Positions 48,735 through 59,612 of a DNA stretch of 64,000 bases are shown here, in pieces. Made by a program: the position numbers and the translations under genes. The stretch lies in assembly GCF_016427605.1 (NCBI RefSeq), contig NZ_JAELXQ010000002.1:620001-684000 (forward strand), in the 5' to 3' direction. Numbering within the stretch: the first letter of the stretch is position 1; every line of letters begins with the position of its first letter. Below the pieces are notes generated by a model. It made no database searches, was not told where the DNA came from, and saw only the letters and a list, made by a program, of their open reading frames with translations. Source of the DNA: Ochrobactrum sp. Q0168 (GTDB taxonomy: Bacteria > Pseudomonadota > Alphaproteobacteria > Rhizobiales > Rhizobiaceae).

Positions 48735-49868
48735 TTAATCACCTATTCCCTCGAAGAATTCCTTCATCCGTGAGAAGAACCCGGCTGATTTCGGGCTGTT
48801 CTCCTGCGAGGAGAGTTTTTCGAATTCCTCCAGCAATTCCCGCTGGCGCTTCGACAGGTTCTGCGGCGTCTCGATATCGATCTGGATATAGAGATCGCCC
48901 ACTGCCTGCTGTCGCAAAACCGGCATACCCTTGCCCTTGAGGCGGAACTGCTTGGCGTTCTGCGTGCCTTCGGGAACCTTCACACGGGTCTGCGTGCCGT
49001 CCAGTGTCGAGACTTCGAACTGGCCGCCCAGCGCCGCCGTGGTCATCGAGATCGGCACCTTGCAATAAAGATCGGAACCGTCGCGCTGGAAGAACTCATG
49101 CGGCTTGACCGAAAGGAAAATGTAAAGATCGCCCGACGGTCCACCGCGCATTCCGGCCTCGCCCTCGCCTGCAAGGCGAATACGGGTACCATCCTCGATA
49201 CCGGCCGGGATATTGACCGAGAGCGAACGCTCCTGCGTCACGCGACCCTGACCGTGGCACTTGCCGCAAGGGTCCTTGATGACCTGACCGCGACCGTTAC
49301 ATGTCGGGCAGGTGCGTTCCACCGAGAAGAAGCCCTGCGCCGCGCGAACACGGCCCGAACCCGAACACATGGTACAGGTGGTGGGCTGCGAACCCGCCTT
49401 GGCGCCGGAACCGGAGCATTCGTCACAGGTGATGGAGGTCGGCACGCGAATCTGCGCCGTCTTGCCGGCAAATGCTTCTTCGAGCGTCACTTCCATATTA
49501 TAGCGCAGATCGGCGCCGCGTTCGCGACCGTTGCTGGAACGGCGGCGACCGCCACCCATCATCTCGCCAAAAATATCTTCGAAAATATCGGCAAAACCGC
49601 CTGCGCCCGCAAAGCCATTGCCGAAACCGCCGCCCGCGCCGCCATTTTCGAAGGCAGCATGGCCGAAACGGTCATAGGCGGCCCGTTTCTGCGGGTCCTT
49701 CAGCGTTTCGTAAGCTTCGCCGATTTCCTTGAACTTGCGTTCAGCTTCCGGATTATCCGGGTTGCGATCAGGATGGTACTGCATGGCAAGCTTGCGAAAA
49801 GCCGCTTTCAGCGTCTTGTCATCGCAGGACTTTTCTACGCCCAATGCTTCGTAATAATCGATCTTCAT
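48735..49868 (-). CDS. dnaJ: Chaperone protein DnaJ
   Basis: A 377-residue type I J-protein, co-chaperone of DnaK. The J domain holds the HPD motif ([14 protein letters not shown]). Next come a Gly/Phe-rich region ([20 protein letters not shown]) and four zinc-finger CxxCxGxG repeats ([32 protein letters not shown]). The C-terminal substrate-binding and dimerisation part follows. [11 protein letters not shown] marks the start. It follows dnaK by about 130 nt, with a terminator between them. Confidence 0.98.
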   Translation of the reverse strand: MKIDYYEALGVEKSCDDKTLKAAFRKLAMQYHPDRNPDNPEAERKFKEIGEAYETLKDPQKRAAYDRFGHAAFENGGAGGGFGNGFAGAGGFADIFEDIFGEMMGGGRRRSSNGRERGADLRYNMEVTLEEAFAGKTAQIRVPTSITCDECSGSGAKAGSQPTTCTMCSGSGRVRAAQGFFSVERTCPTCNGRGQVIKDPCGKCHGQGRVTQERSLSVNIPAGIEDGTRIRLAGEGEAGMRGGPSGDLYIFLSVKPHEFFQRDGSDLYCKVPISMTTAALGGQFEVSTLDGTQTRVKVPEGTQNAKQFRLKGKGMPVLRQQAVGDLYIQIDIETPQNLSKRQRELLEEFEKLSSQENSPKSAGFFSRMKEFFEGIGD

Positions 49869-49947
49869 ACGTCCGTTACCCCGGCGGCTGGACCGGACTC
49901 CCAACCGGAGCCTTCGTTATTATTCGTCATATGCCGAATACAGAAAA

Positions 49948-49978
49948 CTGGCAAAAGCCCGGCATGGAGCCGGGCTTT
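49948..49978 (-). terminator. Terminator between dnaK and dnaJ
   Basis: A 10-bp stem AAAGCCCGGC / GCCGGGCTTT with a 5-nt loop, followed on the minus strand by TTTTGCCAGTTTTC. It would give more dnaK than dnaJ mRNA. Confidence 0.8.
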
Positions 49979-49997
49979 CACTGTCAACGGCAGATGA

Positions 49998-51908
49998 TTA
50001 CGACTTCTTCTTGTCGTCGTCGATTTCTTCATAGTCGGCGTCAACGACATCGTCCTTGGACGAAGCCTGTTCGCCGCCTTCGGCGTCCTCACCTTCAGAA
50101 GCCTGCGCTGCCTCATACATGGCCTGACCAAGCTTCATCGCCGTTTCAGCGAGCGTCTGGGTCTTGGCCTTGATGTCTTCGGCATCGTCGCCTTCAAGCG
50201 AGGTCTTGAGCGCTGCAATAGCGCCTTCGATGGCCTGCTTGTCGTCTTCCGAAACCTTGTCGCCGTAATCCTTCAGCGACTTTTCCGTCGAATGGATCAG
50301 GCTTTCGGCCTGGTTCTTGGCTTCGACAGCATCACGGCGCTTCTTGTCGGCTTCGGCATTGGCCTCGGCGTCCTTGACCATCTTTTCGATGTCGGCATCC
50401 GACAGACCGCCCGAAGCCTGAATGCGGATCTGGTGCTCCTTGCCGGTGCCTTTATCCTTGGCCGAGACGTTGACGATACCGTTGGCATCGATGTCGAAGG
50501 TCACTTCGATCTGCGGCACGCCGCGCGGTGCAGGCGGAATGCCCACGAGGTCGAACTGGCCGAGGATCTTGTTGTCGGCAGCCATTTCACGCTCGCCCTG
50601 GAAGACGCGGATCGTCACAGCCGACTGATTGTCTTCGGCGGTGGAGAAGGTCTGCGACTTCTTGGTCGGGATGGTCGTGTTGCGGTCGATCAGACGGGTG
50701 AACACGCCACCGAGCGTTTCGATGCCGAGCGACAGCGGGGTCACGTCGAGTAGCAATACGTCCTTGACGTCGCCCTGCAGAACGCCAGCCTGAATTGCCG
50801 CACCCATGGCGACGACTTCGTCCGGGTTCACGCCCTTGTGCGGTTCCTTCCCGAAGAAGGCCTTCACGACTTCCTGGATCTTGGGCATACGGGTCATGCC
50901 GCCGACCAGAACCACTTCGTCGATTTCACCGGCCTTGAGGCCAGCGTCCTTCAGAGCGGCCTTGCACGGCTCGATCGTGCGCTTGACGAGATCTTCGACA
51001 AGGCTTTCGAACTTGGCGCGCGACAGCTTGATGGCCAGATGCTTCGGACCCGTTGCGTCGGCGGTGATGAACGGCAGGTTGATTTCGGTCTGCTGCGCGG
51101 ACGACAGTTCGATCTTGGCCTTTTCGGCAGCTTCCTTGAGGCGCTGCAGAGCAAGCTTGTCGTTCTTCAGGTCGATGCCGCTTTCCTTCTTGAACTCGGT
51201 GATCATGTAGTCGACGATGTGCATGTCGAAGTCTTCACCACCGAGGAACGTGTCACCGTTGGTGGACTTCACTTCGAACACGCCGTCGCCGATTTCAAGC
51301 ACCGACACGTCGAAGGTGCCGCCGCCGAGATCGTATACGGCAATGGTCTTGCCTTCGCTCTTGTCGAGGCCGTAAGCCAGCGCAGCGGCGGTCGGCTCGT
51401 TGATGATGCGCAGCACTTCCAGACCGGCGATCTTGCCTGCGTCCTTGGTGGCCTGACGCTGGGCGTCGTTGAAGTAAGCGGGAACCGTGATAACGGCCTG
51501 CGTGACGGTTTCGCCGAGATAGGATTCAGCCGTTTCCTTCATCTTCTGAAGGATCATCGCGGAAACCTGCGATGGCGAATACTTCTTCCCGTGAACTTCC
51601 ACCCACGCATCGCCATTGTCGCCCTTGACGATCTTGTACGGGACGAGATCCTTGTCCTTGGTAACCATCGGATCGTCGAAACGGCGACCGATCAGGCGCT
51701 TGACTGCAAAAAGGGTGCCTTCCGGATTGGTGACGGCCTGACGCTTCGCAGGCTGACCAGCGAGACGTTCGTCACTATCGGTGAAAGCAATAATGGAAGG
51801 CGTCGTGCGGGCGCCTTCGGCATTCTCGATGACCTTCGCGCTCTTACCGTCCATGACGGCGACGCAGGAGTTGGTCGTTCCCAGATCGATACCAATAACT
51901 TTAGCCAT
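49998..51908 (-). CDS. dnaK: Chaperone protein DnaK (Hsp70)
   Basis: A 636-residue Hsp70. ATPase-domain signatures are present: [31 protein letters not shown] and [17 protein letters not shown]. The substrate-binding domain ([17 protein letters not shown]) and a helical lid with an acidic tail follow. [10 protein letters not shown] fixes the start at 51908, with GGAGAG upstream. A heat-shock type promoter lies about 145 nt upstream. The order dnaK-dnaJ is standard. Confidence 0.98.
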   Translation of the reverse strand: MAKVIGIDLGTTNSCVAVMDGKSAKVIENAEGARTTPSIIAFTDSDERLAGQPAKRQAVTNPEGTLFAVKRLIGRRFDDPMVTKDKDLVPYKIVKGDNGDAWVEVHGKKYSPSQVSAMILQKMKETAESYLGETVTQAVITVPAYFNDAQRQATKDAGKIAGLEVLRIINEPTAAALAYGLDKSEGKTIAVYDLGGGTFDVSVLEIGDGVFEVKSTNGDTFLGGEDFDMHIVDYMITEFKKESGIDLKNDKLALQRLKEAAEKAKIELSSAQQTEINLPFITADATGPKHLAIKLSRAKFESLVEDLVKRTIEPCKAALKDAGLKAGEIDEVVLVGGMTRMPKIQEVVKAFFGKEPHKGVNPDEVVAMGAAIQAGVLQGDVKDVLLLDVTPLSLGIETLGGVFTRLIDRNTTIPTKKSQTFSTAEDNQSAVTIRVFQGEREMAADNKILGQFDLVGIPPAPRGVPQIEVTFDIDANGIVNVSAKDKGTGKEHQIRIQASGGLSDADIEKMVKDAEANAEADKKRRDAVEAKNQAESLIHSTEKSLKDYGDKVSEDDKQAIEGAIAALKTSLEGDDAEDIKAKTQTLAETAMKLGQAMYEAAQASEGEDAEGGEQASSKDDVVDADYEEIDDDKKKS

Positions 51909-52054
51909 ATTTCTCTCCATTCAGCAAACCGCCAAGACCTCTACCGAGCGTTCCATGGGCGGCTCCTACGGTTTTTCACAATGCCCGCTTCAAGGTTGGG
52001 TTTCCGGAGGTTTTTTCAAGACCCCTCGGCCTGTCATCGAAGCCCTGTGCGAGG

Positions 52055-52086
52055 CGTATATAAGAAAGGCGCTTTTTCACTGCAAG
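52055..52086 (-). promoter_or_regulatory. RpoH-type heat-shock promoter of dnaK
   Basis: On the minus strand CTTG (52083-52086), an 18-nt spacer and CTTATAT (52058-52064) then ACG, agreeing with the alphaproteobacterial heat-shock consensus CTTG-N17/18-CYTATNTNNG as I recall it. The same bases also read as a sigma70-like TTGCAG-17-TATATA. Confidence 0.72.
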
Positions 52087-52151
52087 TCAGAACAGCCGGA
52101 CAGCCATAAATTCCTTCCCGGTCGTTCTGACAGGTCTGTTTCCAGACGGTT

Positions 52152-53138
52152 CTATACCTCTACGAAACCACTATTCTTGCCCGCGCGATAGATCGCATCG
52201 ATAAAGCGCTGGTTTGCCTTGGAATTCTCCAATGAAAACAAGGATACATCCTCGCCCCGCACCGCGCGCACAAAATTTTCCGCCTGCAACTGGTAGTGGT
52301 TCGCGTCCGAAAACGACCATTCCGTCGCTTCCGTGTGGCCCGCGTCGTAAAGCGTGATGCGGCCATGACCGTATTTGCCGGTATTGAACGGCGCATGAAC
52401 CTCGATGAAGCCCTTGTCACCGTGGAAAACCATGAACTGACGTCCGGCAAGCTGGGTCGCGACATAGAAAGTCATATCGAAACCATCGAATCGCGCCGCG
52501 ACATTGGCATAGCGGTCGGTGCCGAAATTCGGGTCGATTTCGACAGACGCCTGCACCGAAAGCGGTTCCTTGCCCGTCACCATGCGCGTTACGACCGTGG
52601 GGTACACGCCGATATCCGGCAGCGCGCCGCCGCCAAGATCCGGCTGGTTGCGCATATTGCCGGGATCGACGTTGAAATAGCTGAAAGCGCCCTGAACATG
52701 GCGCAACGTGCCGATGGCGCCTTCCGCCAGCAAGGCGCGCACCTTGATCCATTGCGGATGATAATAGACCATGAAGGCTTCGGCGATGGTGACCTTATGC
52801 TTGTCGCGCGCAGCGATGAGCAGGTCGATATCATCGGCCTTGAGCGCTATCGGCTTTTCGCAAAGCACATGTTTGCCAGCTTCTGCGGCCTTGATCGTCC
52901 ATTCGATATGCTGCGATGTCGGCAGCGGGATATAAACGCCGTCCACCTGATCGCTGGCGAGCAATTCCTCATAGGAGCCAAAGGCAAGCGGCGCGCCGAA
53001 ACGGTCGGCCACGGCGCGGGCGCGGGCGTGATCGCGGCTCGCTATCGCATGGACAACACCGTTATCCGACGCGGCCAGCGCCGGTATCACCTGCGTAACG
53101 CCGATTTTGGCGGTGGAAAGAATACCCCAGCGGAACAT
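52152..53138 (-). CDS. Gfo/Idh/MocA-family oxidoreductase
   Basis: A 328-residue NAD(P)-dependent oxidoreductase. The Rossmann N-terminus ([20 protein letters not shown]) carries the nucleotide-binding fold, and the catalytic-region motif [12 protein letters not shown] follows near residue 90. The C-terminal domain covers about 125-325. Members act on sugars, inositols and related substrates; the substrate is not evident. ATG at 53138 has AAGGA 6 nt upstream; an ATG at 53156 with GAGAG is the alternative. Confidence 0.92.
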   Translation of the reverse strand: MFRWGILSTAKIGVTQVIPALAASDNGVVHAIASRDHARARAVADRFGAPLAFGSYEELLASDQVDGVYIPLPTSQHIEWTIKAAEAGKHVLCEKPIALKADDIDLLIAARDKHKVTIAEAFMVYYHPQWIKVRALLAEGAIGTLRHVQGAFSYFNVDPGNMRNQPDLGGGALPDIGVYPTVVTRMVTGKEPLSVQASVEIDPNFGTDRYANVAARFDGFDMTFYVATQLAGRQFMVFHGDKGFIEVHAPFNTGKYGHGRITLYDAGHTEATEWSFSDANHYQLQAENFVRAVRGEDVSLFSLENSKANQRFIDAIYRAGKNSGFVEV

Positions 53139-53260
53139 GCCGTTTCCTTCGTTCATATTGTTGCTCTCACGACGCGTGCGCGCCTAGCCGCGATGCCTAT
53201 CGGCGTTATCGATGGCACGATTGGGCCTGAGACGAAACGAAAAAATATCAAAGCGGAAAG

Positions 53261-53289
53261 AACAAGGCCCCGTTTCCGGGGCCTGTTCA
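53261..53289 (-). terminator. Terminator of pheT
   Basis: Stem AGGCCCCG / CGGGGCCT with a TTTC loop and outer GAACA / TGTTC pairs, directly after the pheT stop, followed on the minus strand by a T/C-rich stretch. Confidence 0.8.
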
Positions 53290-53290
53290 T

Positions 53291-55705
53291 TTATCCGCGC
53301 AGCACGCCGCCGGTCTGTTTGGCGACACTGGCCACAACCTGCTTTGACAGTGCGTCCAGATCTTCATCGGTGAGGGTGCGGTCCTGCGGCTGCAACAGCA
53401 CTTCAACCGCAATCGACTTCTTGCCTTCGCCAAGCGATGCACCCGTGAAGATGTCGAACACCTGCACGCCGACGATCAGCTTCTTGTCGGCTGCGGAAAC
53501 CGCCTTCACGACATTGCCCGCCTCGACATTGGCGTCCACCACAAAGGCATAATCGCGCTTGAGGCTCTGGAACTGTGACAGGTTGAGCGCAGGCTTGGTG
53601 CGGGTCGCCTTTGCCTTCGGCTCAGGGATCGCATCGATATAGATTTCAAAGCCGCAGAGATTGCCCGACACGTCGAGCGCTTCCAGCGTATCCGGATGGA
53701 ACTCGCCGAAATGGCCAAGCACGACCTTGGGGCCGAGCTTCAGCGTGCCGGAACGGCCCGGATGGAACCATTCCGGCCCACCGGCTTCGATCTGGATGCG
53801 GTCAACGGGTGCACCGGCGGCTTCCAGTGCGGCCAGCGCATCGGCCTTGGCATCGAACACACCCACCGTTGCGGCATTGCCGGACCAGAAACGGCCAGCA
53901 CCTTCAACGCCTGCCGTTCCACGACGGATACCGCCCGCCACACGGCGCTGCTTCTCCGGCGTGTCGCCTTCATAGATGCCCGACACTTCGAACAACGCGA
54001 TATCGCCAAAACCGCGATCCGCATTGCGTTGTGCCGCAGCCAGGAGGCCCGGCAGAAGCGACGGACGCATATCCGACATGTCGGCTGCAATCGGGTTGGC
54101 GAGCTTCAACTCCGGCTGGCCGCCGCCAAATGCCTTGGCCTGCGTTTCCGAAATGAAGGAATAGGTCACCGCTTCCAGCATGCCGCGCGACGCGAGCATG
54201 CGGCGAGCGTGACGCGTGCGGATCTGCAAGGTGGTCAGGATGCGGCCATTGACGGCGCCATGATTTGGGAGCGGCTGCGGCTCGATCTGGTTGATGCCGT
54301 GAATGCGCATGACTTCTTCAACGAGGTCGGCCTTGCCTTCCACGTCTCCGCGCCATGTCGGCACCGTCGCCTTGATGACCTTGCCATCGCCTTCGACACC
54401 GAAGCCGAGACGCTTCAAGATATCGAGCGAGGCGTCGTAGGAAACCTCGATACCCGTCAGGCGCTTGACTTCCGTAACCGGGAAATCGATGACGCGCGCG
54501 GTTGGCGCCTTGTAACCCACAACGTCGAGAACCGTCGGCTGTCCGCCGCACAGGTCCAGCACCAGTCTGGTTGCAATTTCCGCACCGGGAACCATCATTT
54601 CCGGATCGACGCCGCGTTCAAAACGATAGCGCGCATCGGTGACGATGCCGAGTTCGCGGCCCGTACGCGCAATCATGCGAGCATCCCACAGAGCGGATTC
54701 GATCAGCACATCCGTGGTGTTCTCGTCGCAACCCGAATGCTCGCCACCCATGATGCCGGCAATCGATTCGGGACCGTTTTCATCGGCGATAACGTACATG
54801 CCGGTGTTCAGCTTGTACTCGCGCTGGTCGAGCGCCAGAATGGTTTCGCCATCCCCGGCGGCGCGCACCGTCAGGTTGCCCTTGACCTTCGCCGCGTCGA
54901 AAACATGCAGCGGACGGCCCTGATCGAAGGTCACGTAATTGGTGATATCCACCAGCGCATTGATCGGGCGCAGACCGATTGCCTTCAGACGCTGCTGCAT
55001 CCATTTTGGGCTCGGGCCATTCTTCACGCCCTTGACCATGCGCAGCGCAAAACCGAGACAGAACGGGTTTTCCGCATCCTGATCGAGAATGATCTTGACC
55101 GGCGTTTCGCCTTCGCCCTTGGCGGCGGCAGGCAGCGTGTTCTTCAGCGTGCCGAGACCGGCGGCGGCCAGATCACGGGCAATGCCATGAATACCGGTGC
55201 AATCGGCGCGGTTTGGCGTGAGGCCGATTTCGATGATCGGATCGTCAAGGCCCATATAGGCGGCAAAGCTTGTGCCCACCGGCGCATTTTCCGGCAGATC
55301 GATGATGCCATTGTGCTCGTCGGACAGTTCCAGCTCGCGCTCGGAGCACATCATGCCAAAGCTTTCGACACCGCGAATCTTGCCAACTGACAGCGTGACA
55401 TCGAGACCCGGCACATAGTCGCCCGGACGGCCCAGAACACCGACCAGACCGGCGCGGGCGTTGGGCGCACCGCAAACGACCTGTACCGGCTTGCCATCGC
55501 CCGTATCGACGGACAAAACGCGCAGCTTGTCGGCATCGGGATGCTGGGTGGCGCTCACCACCTTGGCGATCTTGAAAGCCTTGAAGGCGGCGCGGTCATC
55601 GACCGATTCCACTTCAAGACCGATATCGGTCAGCTTCTCGACGATCTGGTCGAGCGTCGCATCGGTTTCAAGGTGATCCTTGAGCCAGGAAAGCGTGAAT
55701 TTCAT
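53291..55705 (-). CDS. pheT: Phenylalanyl-tRNA synthetase beta subunit
   Basis: An 804-residue PheRS beta chain. In order: an N-terminal EMAP-like tRNA-binding domain (about 40-150, [20 protein letters not shown]), the B3/B4 editing domain (about 210-380), the B5 domain (about 400-470), the core synthetase-like domain, and the C-terminal FDX-ACB anticodon-binding domain (about 710-804, [20 protein letters not shown]). It forms an alpha2-beta2 enzyme with PheS. It lies 22 nt after the ASCH gene and is the last gene of the unit. Confidence 0.98.
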   Translation of the reverse strand: MKFTLSWLKDHLETDATLDQIVEKLTDIGLEVESVDDRAAFKAFKIAKVVSATQHPDADKLRVLSVDTGDGKPVQVVCGAPNARAGLVGVLGRPGDYVPGLDVTLSVGKIRGVESFGMMCSERELELSDEHNGIIDLPENAPVGTSFAAYMGLDDPIIEIGLTPNRADCTGIHGIARDLAAAGLGTLKNTLPAAAKGEGETPVKIILDQDAENPFCLGFALRMVKGVKNGPSPKWMQQRLKAIGLRPINALVDITNYVTFDQGRPLHVFDAAKVKGNLTVRAAGDGETILALDQREYKLNTGMYVIADENGPESIAGIMGGEHSGCDENTTDVLIESALWDARMIARTGRELGIVTDARYRFERGVDPEMMVPGAEIATRLVLDLCGGQPTVLDVVGYKAPTARVIDFPVTEVKRLTGIEVSYDASLDILKRLGFGVEGDGKVIKATVPTWRGDVEGKADLVEEVMRIHGINQIEPQPLPNHGAVNGRILTTLQIRTRHARRMLASRGMLEAVTYSFISETQAKAFGGGQPELKLANPIAADMSDMRPSLLPGLLAAAQRNADRGFGDIALFEVSGIYEGDTPEKQRRVAGGIRRGTAGVEGAGRFWSGNAATVGVFDAKADALAALEAAGAPVDRIQIEAGGPEWFHPGRSGTLKLGPKVVLGHFGEFHPDTLEALDVSGNLCGFEIYIDAIPEPKAKATRTKPALNLSQFQSLKRDYAFVVDANVEAGNVVKAVSAADKKLIVGVQVFDIFTGASLGEGKKSIAVEVLLQPQDRTLTDEDLDALSKQVVASVAKQTGGVLRG

Positions 55706-55726
55706 GATCGTGTTCTTTCCTAAAAA

Positions 55727-56131
55727 TCAGCGTTTGAGCACTTCGACAACGCGAAAGCGCTCGCAAAGCAATTCCATATCCGGGGAGAAGCCGCCGTTGC
55801 GGCGAAAATAGGCTTCGTGCCCCTTTCGCCATTCTTCCAGCGGACCTTCGCCCTCCTGTTCCGCGAATGCCGCATCAACTTCATCAAAGCGGCGGACCGT
55901 CAGTTCGACGGTTTCTACCACCACAGCGGGTCGGCCAAGACCATCCAGAACCACATCGCGACGACCAACGACCGGCATCGGCTCACCGTCTTCACCGAAC
56001 GAGGCAAGCGCGGCACAGGTCGCAGTCTTGCGACCCGCGAGAACCAGCGCAAGCAGCTCATCGGCGAGTTCCGGCGTGTCGCCGAAGGCGAAGGTCACGG
56101 CATCGCGATAAGGTTCTGGCAGTTGCGTCAT
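55727..56131 (-). CDS. ASCH-domain protein between pheS and pheT
   Basis: A 134-residue protein formed almost wholly by an ASCH domain (a PUA-related beta-barrel proposed to bind RNA). The signature is [19 protein letters not shown], with a conserved Lys in the GRKTAT motif, then [20 protein letters not shown] and a C-terminal [11 protein letters not shown] strand. The start ATG overlaps the pheS stop by 4 nt (ATGA), so its translation is coupled. Placement inside the PheRS operon suggests a link to tRNA or translation, but the function is unproved. Confidence 0.88.
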   Translation of the reverse strand: MTQLPEPYRDAVTFAFGDTPELADELLALVLAGRKTATCAALASFGEDGEPMPVVGRRDVVLDGLGRPAVVVETVELTVRRFDEVDAAFAEQEGEGPLEEWRKGHEAYFRRNGGFSPDMELLCERFRVVEVLKR

Positions 56132-57237
56132 GCGCTCAGACCACCGAACAGTGTCGGCAGATCGAGCGGACGGAAACCGTAATGGTTGATCCAGCGCACA
56201 TCGGCGTCGAAGAAGGCGCGCAGATCCGGCATGCCGTATTTCAGCATGGCGATGCGGTCGATGCCCATACCCCAGGCAAAGCCCTGATAGACATCCGGGT
56301 CGTAACCGGAAGCGCGCAGGACATTGGGATGCACCATGCCGCAGCCCAGAATTTCGAGCCAGTCATTGCCTTCGCCGAACTTCACATGCGGGCCGGAACG
56401 GTCGCACTGGATGTCCACCTCGACTGACGGTTCCGTGAACGGGAAGAAGCTCGGACGCATGCGCATCGTTACCGACGGCACTTCGAAGAACGCCTTGCAG
56501 AACTCTTCCAGCACCCACTTCATATTGGCGACATTGGCCGACTTGTCCACGACCAGACCTTCAACCTGATGGAACATCGGCGAATGGGTGGCGTCGGAAT
56601 CCATGCGATAGGTCTTGCCCGGGATCACGATGCGGATCGGCTCATCGCGGCCTTCCTTGTCGCGAATCGCGGCGAACTTCTCCATCGTGTGCACCTGCAC
56701 CGGCGAGGTATGCGTGCGCAGAAGCTTGCGCTCGCCCTTCTCATCTGGATTGAAGAAGAACGTGTCGTGCATCTCGCGTGCCGGGTGCCCTTCCGGGAAA
56801 TTCAGCGCGGTGAAATTGTAGTAATCGGTCTCGATATCCGGACCTTCGGCAATCGAGAAACCCATGTCGGCGAAGATCGCGGTGATTTCGTCCACCACCT
56901 GCGAAATCGGATGAATGCGGCCGCGCGAAGCAGCGCTTTCACGGACCGGCAGCGTCACATCGACTTTTTCGCGCTCAAGGCGGGCGGCAACCGCAGCCTT
57001 GCGCAGTGCGGTCTTGCGCTCCGTCAGCGCGTCGGTGACGCGGTTCTTCAAACCGTTGATCGCCGGTCCCTGAACCTGACGCTCTTCCGGCGTCATGGTG
57101 CCGAGCAGTTTCAGCTTCTCGGAAACCGTGCCCTTCTTGCCCAGTGCCGCGACGCGGACCGCTTCAATCGCCTGCTCATCGCTGGCGGCGGCGATTTCGC
57201 CCATGATCGTTTGTTCGAGTTGTTCAAGATCGCTCAT
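56128..57237 (-). CDS. pheS: Phenylalanyl-tRNA synthetase alpha subunit
   Basis: A 369-residue class II synthetase subunit. The N-terminal coiled coil (about 1-90) is followed by the catalytic core with motif 2 ([20 protein letters not shown] region) and motif 3 ([20 protein letters not shown]). It activates Phe and charges tRNA-Phe together with Phe[16 protein letters not shown] sets the start at 57237. A tandem leader repeat precedes the gene. Confidence 0.98.
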   Translation of the reverse strand: MSDLEQLEQTIMGEIAAASDEQAIEAVRVAALGKKGTVSEKLKLLGTMTPEERQVQGPAINGLKNRVTDALTERKTALRKAAVAARLEREKVDVTLPVRESAASRGRIHPISQVVDEITAIFADMGFSIAEGPDIETDYYNFTALNFPEGHPAREMHDTFFFNPDEKGERKLLRTHTSPVQVHTMEKFAAIRDKEGRDEPIRIVIPGKTYRMDSDATHSPMFHQVEGLVVDKSANVANMKWVLEEFCKAFFEVPSVTMRMRPSFFPFTEPSVEVDIQCDRSGPHVKFGEGNDWLEILGCGMVHPNVLRASGYDPDVYQGFAWGMGIDRIAMLKYGMPDLRAFFDADVRWINHYGFRPLDLPTLFGGLSA

Positions 57238-57240
57238 TTT

Positions 57241-57405
57241 TAGCTTCCCACTCGTGTCTAAAGACACTCGTCGCCTCTTGGTTTACGTCCCTCTCGTGTC
57301 CAAGGGACACTCGACGCCTCTTGTTTTTGCTTCCCTGTCGCGTCTTCGACGCTCCACGCCTCTTGGTTAGCTTCCCTGTCGTGCCTGCAACACCCACGCC
57401 TCTTC
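57241..57405 (-). repeat. Four tandem 40-43 bp leader repeats before pheS
   Basis: On the minus strand each unit reads AAGAGGCG, then a small hairpin such as GAGTGTC-N-GACACGAG, then AGGGAAGCTAAACC-like sequence. The GCCTCTT mark (plus strand) recurs at 57273, 57316, 57358 and 57398. The hairpin arms differ between units but stay paired. A fifth unit stands before rpmI. Confidence 0.75.
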
Positions 57406-57508
57406 ATCGGCGATATCTGCACCGGGCACCAGATAAGAAAGAAAAACCCGCGCCAGCCGAGCCAGCGCGGGTTCCCCAAATTCACAATGTCACTTGGGAA
57501 GGGCTGGC

Positions 57509-57913
57509 TTAGCGGACAGCGCCTTCAAAAGCGTTCGGCGTTTCGGTGTTCTTGAGGTACTCAAGTGCCTTCTTCGCCGATGCAACCAGCGCACCGAATG
57601 CATCCGGTTCGTGGATTGCGATATCGGACAGGACCTTGCGGTCGATTTCGATACCAGCCTTGGCCAGACCGTCGATGAAACGGCCATAGGTCAGGCCCTG
57701 CTCGCGGACAGCAGCATTGATGCGCTGGATCCAGAGAGCGCGGAAGGTACGCTTGCGATTCTTGCGGTCGCGGTAAGCATACTGCTTCGAACGGTCAACT
57801 GCAGCCTTAGCGGTGCGGATGGTGTTCTTGCGACGACCACGGAAACCGGAAGCCTGATCGAGAACTTTTTTGTGCTTGGCGTGGGCGGTAACGCCGCGTT
57901 TTACGCGTGCCAT
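57509..57913 (-). CDS. rplT: 50S ribosomal protein L20
   Basis: A 134-residue L20 with the conserved start [20 protein letters not shown] and the [23 protein letters not shown] core. It binds 23S rRNA early in 50S assembly. It is slightly longer than the E. coli form (118). It lies 27 nt after rpmI. In E. coli L20 represses rpmI-rplT through a leader structure; the repeat before rpmI could be part of comparable control. Confidence 0.98.
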   Translation of the reverse strand: MARVKRGVTAHAKHKKVLDQASGFRGRRKNTIRTAKAAVDRSKQYAYRDRKNRKRTFRALWIQRINAAVREQGLTYGRFIDGLAKAGIEIDRKVLSDIAIHEPDAFGALVASAKKALEYLKNTETPNAFEGAVR

Positions 57914-57940
57914 ATCATGATCTCCTTAAAGGACAGCGGC

Positions 57941-58141
57941 TTAGAGGCCGTTAGGCAGGAACTGTTTTACGATCTTCGCATCTGCTTCCGAGAGCACCAT
58001 GGTGCCGCGTGCATCGCGAATGAACTTGTTCGAGCGCTTGATCATGCCATGGCGCTTGCCTGCAGCCGCAGCTACAACTTTGCCAGTGCCGGTGATTTTG
58101 AACCGCTTCTTGGCGGCCGATTTGGTCTTCATCTTGGGCAT
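57941..58141 (-). CDS. rpmI: 50S ribosomal protein L35
   Basis: A 66-residue L35, full length: [20 protein letters not shown], then [20 protein letters not shown]. It is highly basic, as expected. An AAAGGAG ribosome site lies just before the ATG. It heads the rpmI-rplT pair and is preceded by one unit of the leader repeat. Confidence 0.98.
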   Translation of the reverse strand: MPKMKTKSAAKKRFKITGTGKVVAAAAGKRHGMIKRSNKFIRDARGTMVLSEADAKIVKQFLPNGL

Positions 58142-58157
58142 TTTGCTACTCCTTTGT

Positions 58158-58198
58158 TTAGTCCCCGTCGTGCCTGCGGCACTCCACGCCTCTTGTTA
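58158..58198 (-). repeat. Fifth copy of the pheS-type leader repeat, before rpmI
   Basis: The same mark GCCTCTT (58188-58194) and a hairpin GTGCC..GGCAC match the pheS-leader unit at 57365-57404. Its end runs into the rpmI ribosome site. Confidence 0.7.
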
Positions 58199-58364
58199 AT
58201 AAAGGCGCTCGTGTCTGGTCACACAGGAACCGTGTTTTTACTTTCAGGCAGACCGAGCCTGAAAAGCATACGAAACCGCCACGGCATGCCCTGCCGGGCG
58301 GTTCGAACGCGGCCTTATAGGCTCAAAGCCCATAAAACGCAATGGCTGAATCCATCGAAATCGA

Positions 58365-58979
58365 TCAATAAAGCCGCAGCAAAACCGACAAGACATGAAT
58401 GTCCTGCAGGTACTCGATAAATTCGAAGAACGGATAGGCCACGAAGAATACCAGTCCGTCTATGAAAGTGCGATAGAGCCGGTCCGGCTTCACCGTCACC
58501 GTCGCATCGTCATTATAGATCGAAAACTTCGGAAAGAAGCGGGGAACCTCTCGGCAATAAGCGCGGTAAGGCTCGCCGAAATTCTGTTCCAGAAATTTTT
58601 CTTCCGTGCGGATGACGATGGAAAAGGCGATATAGCAAAGCACGCCGAAGCCGACAGTCACGATGATGCTGCCCGTCTGCGCGCCGATGCCCATCGCACC
58701 GATGGTGCTGAACACATAAAGCGGGTTACGCGAGACCGAATAGGGGCCGCTACGCACAATTTCAGCGCTCTTGCGCCCGCCGATATAAAGCGTGCACCAC
58801 ATGCGCCCGAGAATCGCCGCCACGATGAAACTGAGGCCGATGGACTCGATATATTCATGCACCCGCCCTACCCAGGCCGAGCGGACGAAAAGCAGCGCGA
58901 TCACCAGAAGCACAATTACAACGCCAATCGCCAGACGACGCCGCTGCTGATACTTCCCCAATTCACCTATTGTCTTCAT
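58365..58979 (-). CDS. Isoprenylcysteine carboxylmethyltransferase-like membrane protein
   Basis: A 204-residue integral-membrane protein of the ICMT/PEMT superfamily. It has about four helices (RLAIGVVIVLLVIALLFVRS, YIESIGLSFIVAAILGRMW and others) and the SAM-binding C-terminal motif SGPYSVSRNPLYVFSTIGA followed by EEKFLEQNFGEPYRAYCREV. Substrates in bacteria are mostly unknown. It lies between infC and rpmI, splitting the usual infC-rpmI-rplT order, with about 100 nt to infC and 220 nt to rpmI. Confidence 0.9.
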   Translation of the reverse strand: MKTIGELGKYQQRRRLAIGVVIVLLVIALLFVRSAWVGRVHEYIESIGLSFIVAAILGRMWCTLYIGGRKSAEIVRSGPYSVSRNPLYVFSTIGAMGIGAQTGSIIVTVGFGVLCYIAFSIVIRTEEKFLEQNFGEPYRAYCREVPRFFPKFSIYNDDATVTVKPDRLYRTFIDGLVFFVAYPFFEFIEYLQDIHVLSVLLRLY

Positions 58980-59075
58980 GATCGTTCCACGATTGCCATG
59001 TTCATTGCGGCTCGGTTGGCTATTTGTAAAGAAAAACCGCCCGAAGGCGGCTTTTCACAGACTATATCGAAAAAA

Positions 59076-59612
59076 TCAGCGCGGTGCGAGCACCATCATC
59101 ATCTGACGGCCTTCGAGCTTCGGCTCGGACTCGACCTTCGCGATTTCGACGGTGTCTTCCTTCACACGCTGCAGAAGCTTCATACCCAGCTCCTGGTGCG
59201 CCATTTCACGGCCGCGGAAACGCAAGGTAACCTTGACCTTGTCGCCTTCCTCAAAGAAACGCACAGCAGCCTTCATCTTCACCTCATAATCATGGGTGTC
59301 GATGTTCGGTCGCATCTTGATTTCCTTGATTTCAACCGTTTTCTGCTTCTTGCGTGCCTCGGCGGCCTTTTTCTGGTTCTGATACTTCAGCTTACCAAGG
59401 TCTACGATCTTGCAAACCGGAGGCTCTGCGTTCGGCACGATCTCAACGAGATCGAGGCCCGCTTCCTCAGCCATGGCGATGGCTTCCTGAATGGAAACAT
59501 CACCGTGGTTCTGGCCTTCGGCATCGATAAGCTGGACCCGGGGAACCCGGATATCACGGTTGGAGCGCGGTCCGTCTTTCTGGACCGGCGTCGCTCTGAA
59601 CGGTCGGCGAAT
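59076..59612 (-). CDS. infC: Translation initiation factor IF-3
   Basis: A 178-residue IF-3 that keeps ribosomal subunits apart and checks initiator codon pairing. Features are [40 protein letters not shown], and the C-terminal domain ([20 protein letters not shown]). The start is taken as ATT at 59610-59612, with AGGAG 9 nt upstream, giving a protein that begins (M)[14 protein letters not shown]. An ATG ten codons earlier (59642) has no ribosome site. An AUU start allows IF-3 to repress its own synthesis, as in E. coli. Confidence 0.96.
   Translation of the reverse strand: MRRPFRATPVQKDGPRSNRDIRVPRVQLIDAEGQNHGDVSIQEAIAMAEEAGLDLVEIVPNAEPPVCKIVDLGKLKYQNQKKAAEARKKQKTVEIKEIKMRPNIDTHDYEVKMKAAVRFFEEGDKVKVTLRFRGREMAHQELGMKLLQRVKEDTVEIAKVESEPKLEGRQMMMVLAPR

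Noticed and set aside
57241..57405. CRISPR array from the tandem repeats before pheS
   Set aside because: The units are contiguous with no unique spacers of constant size, and no cas genes are present.
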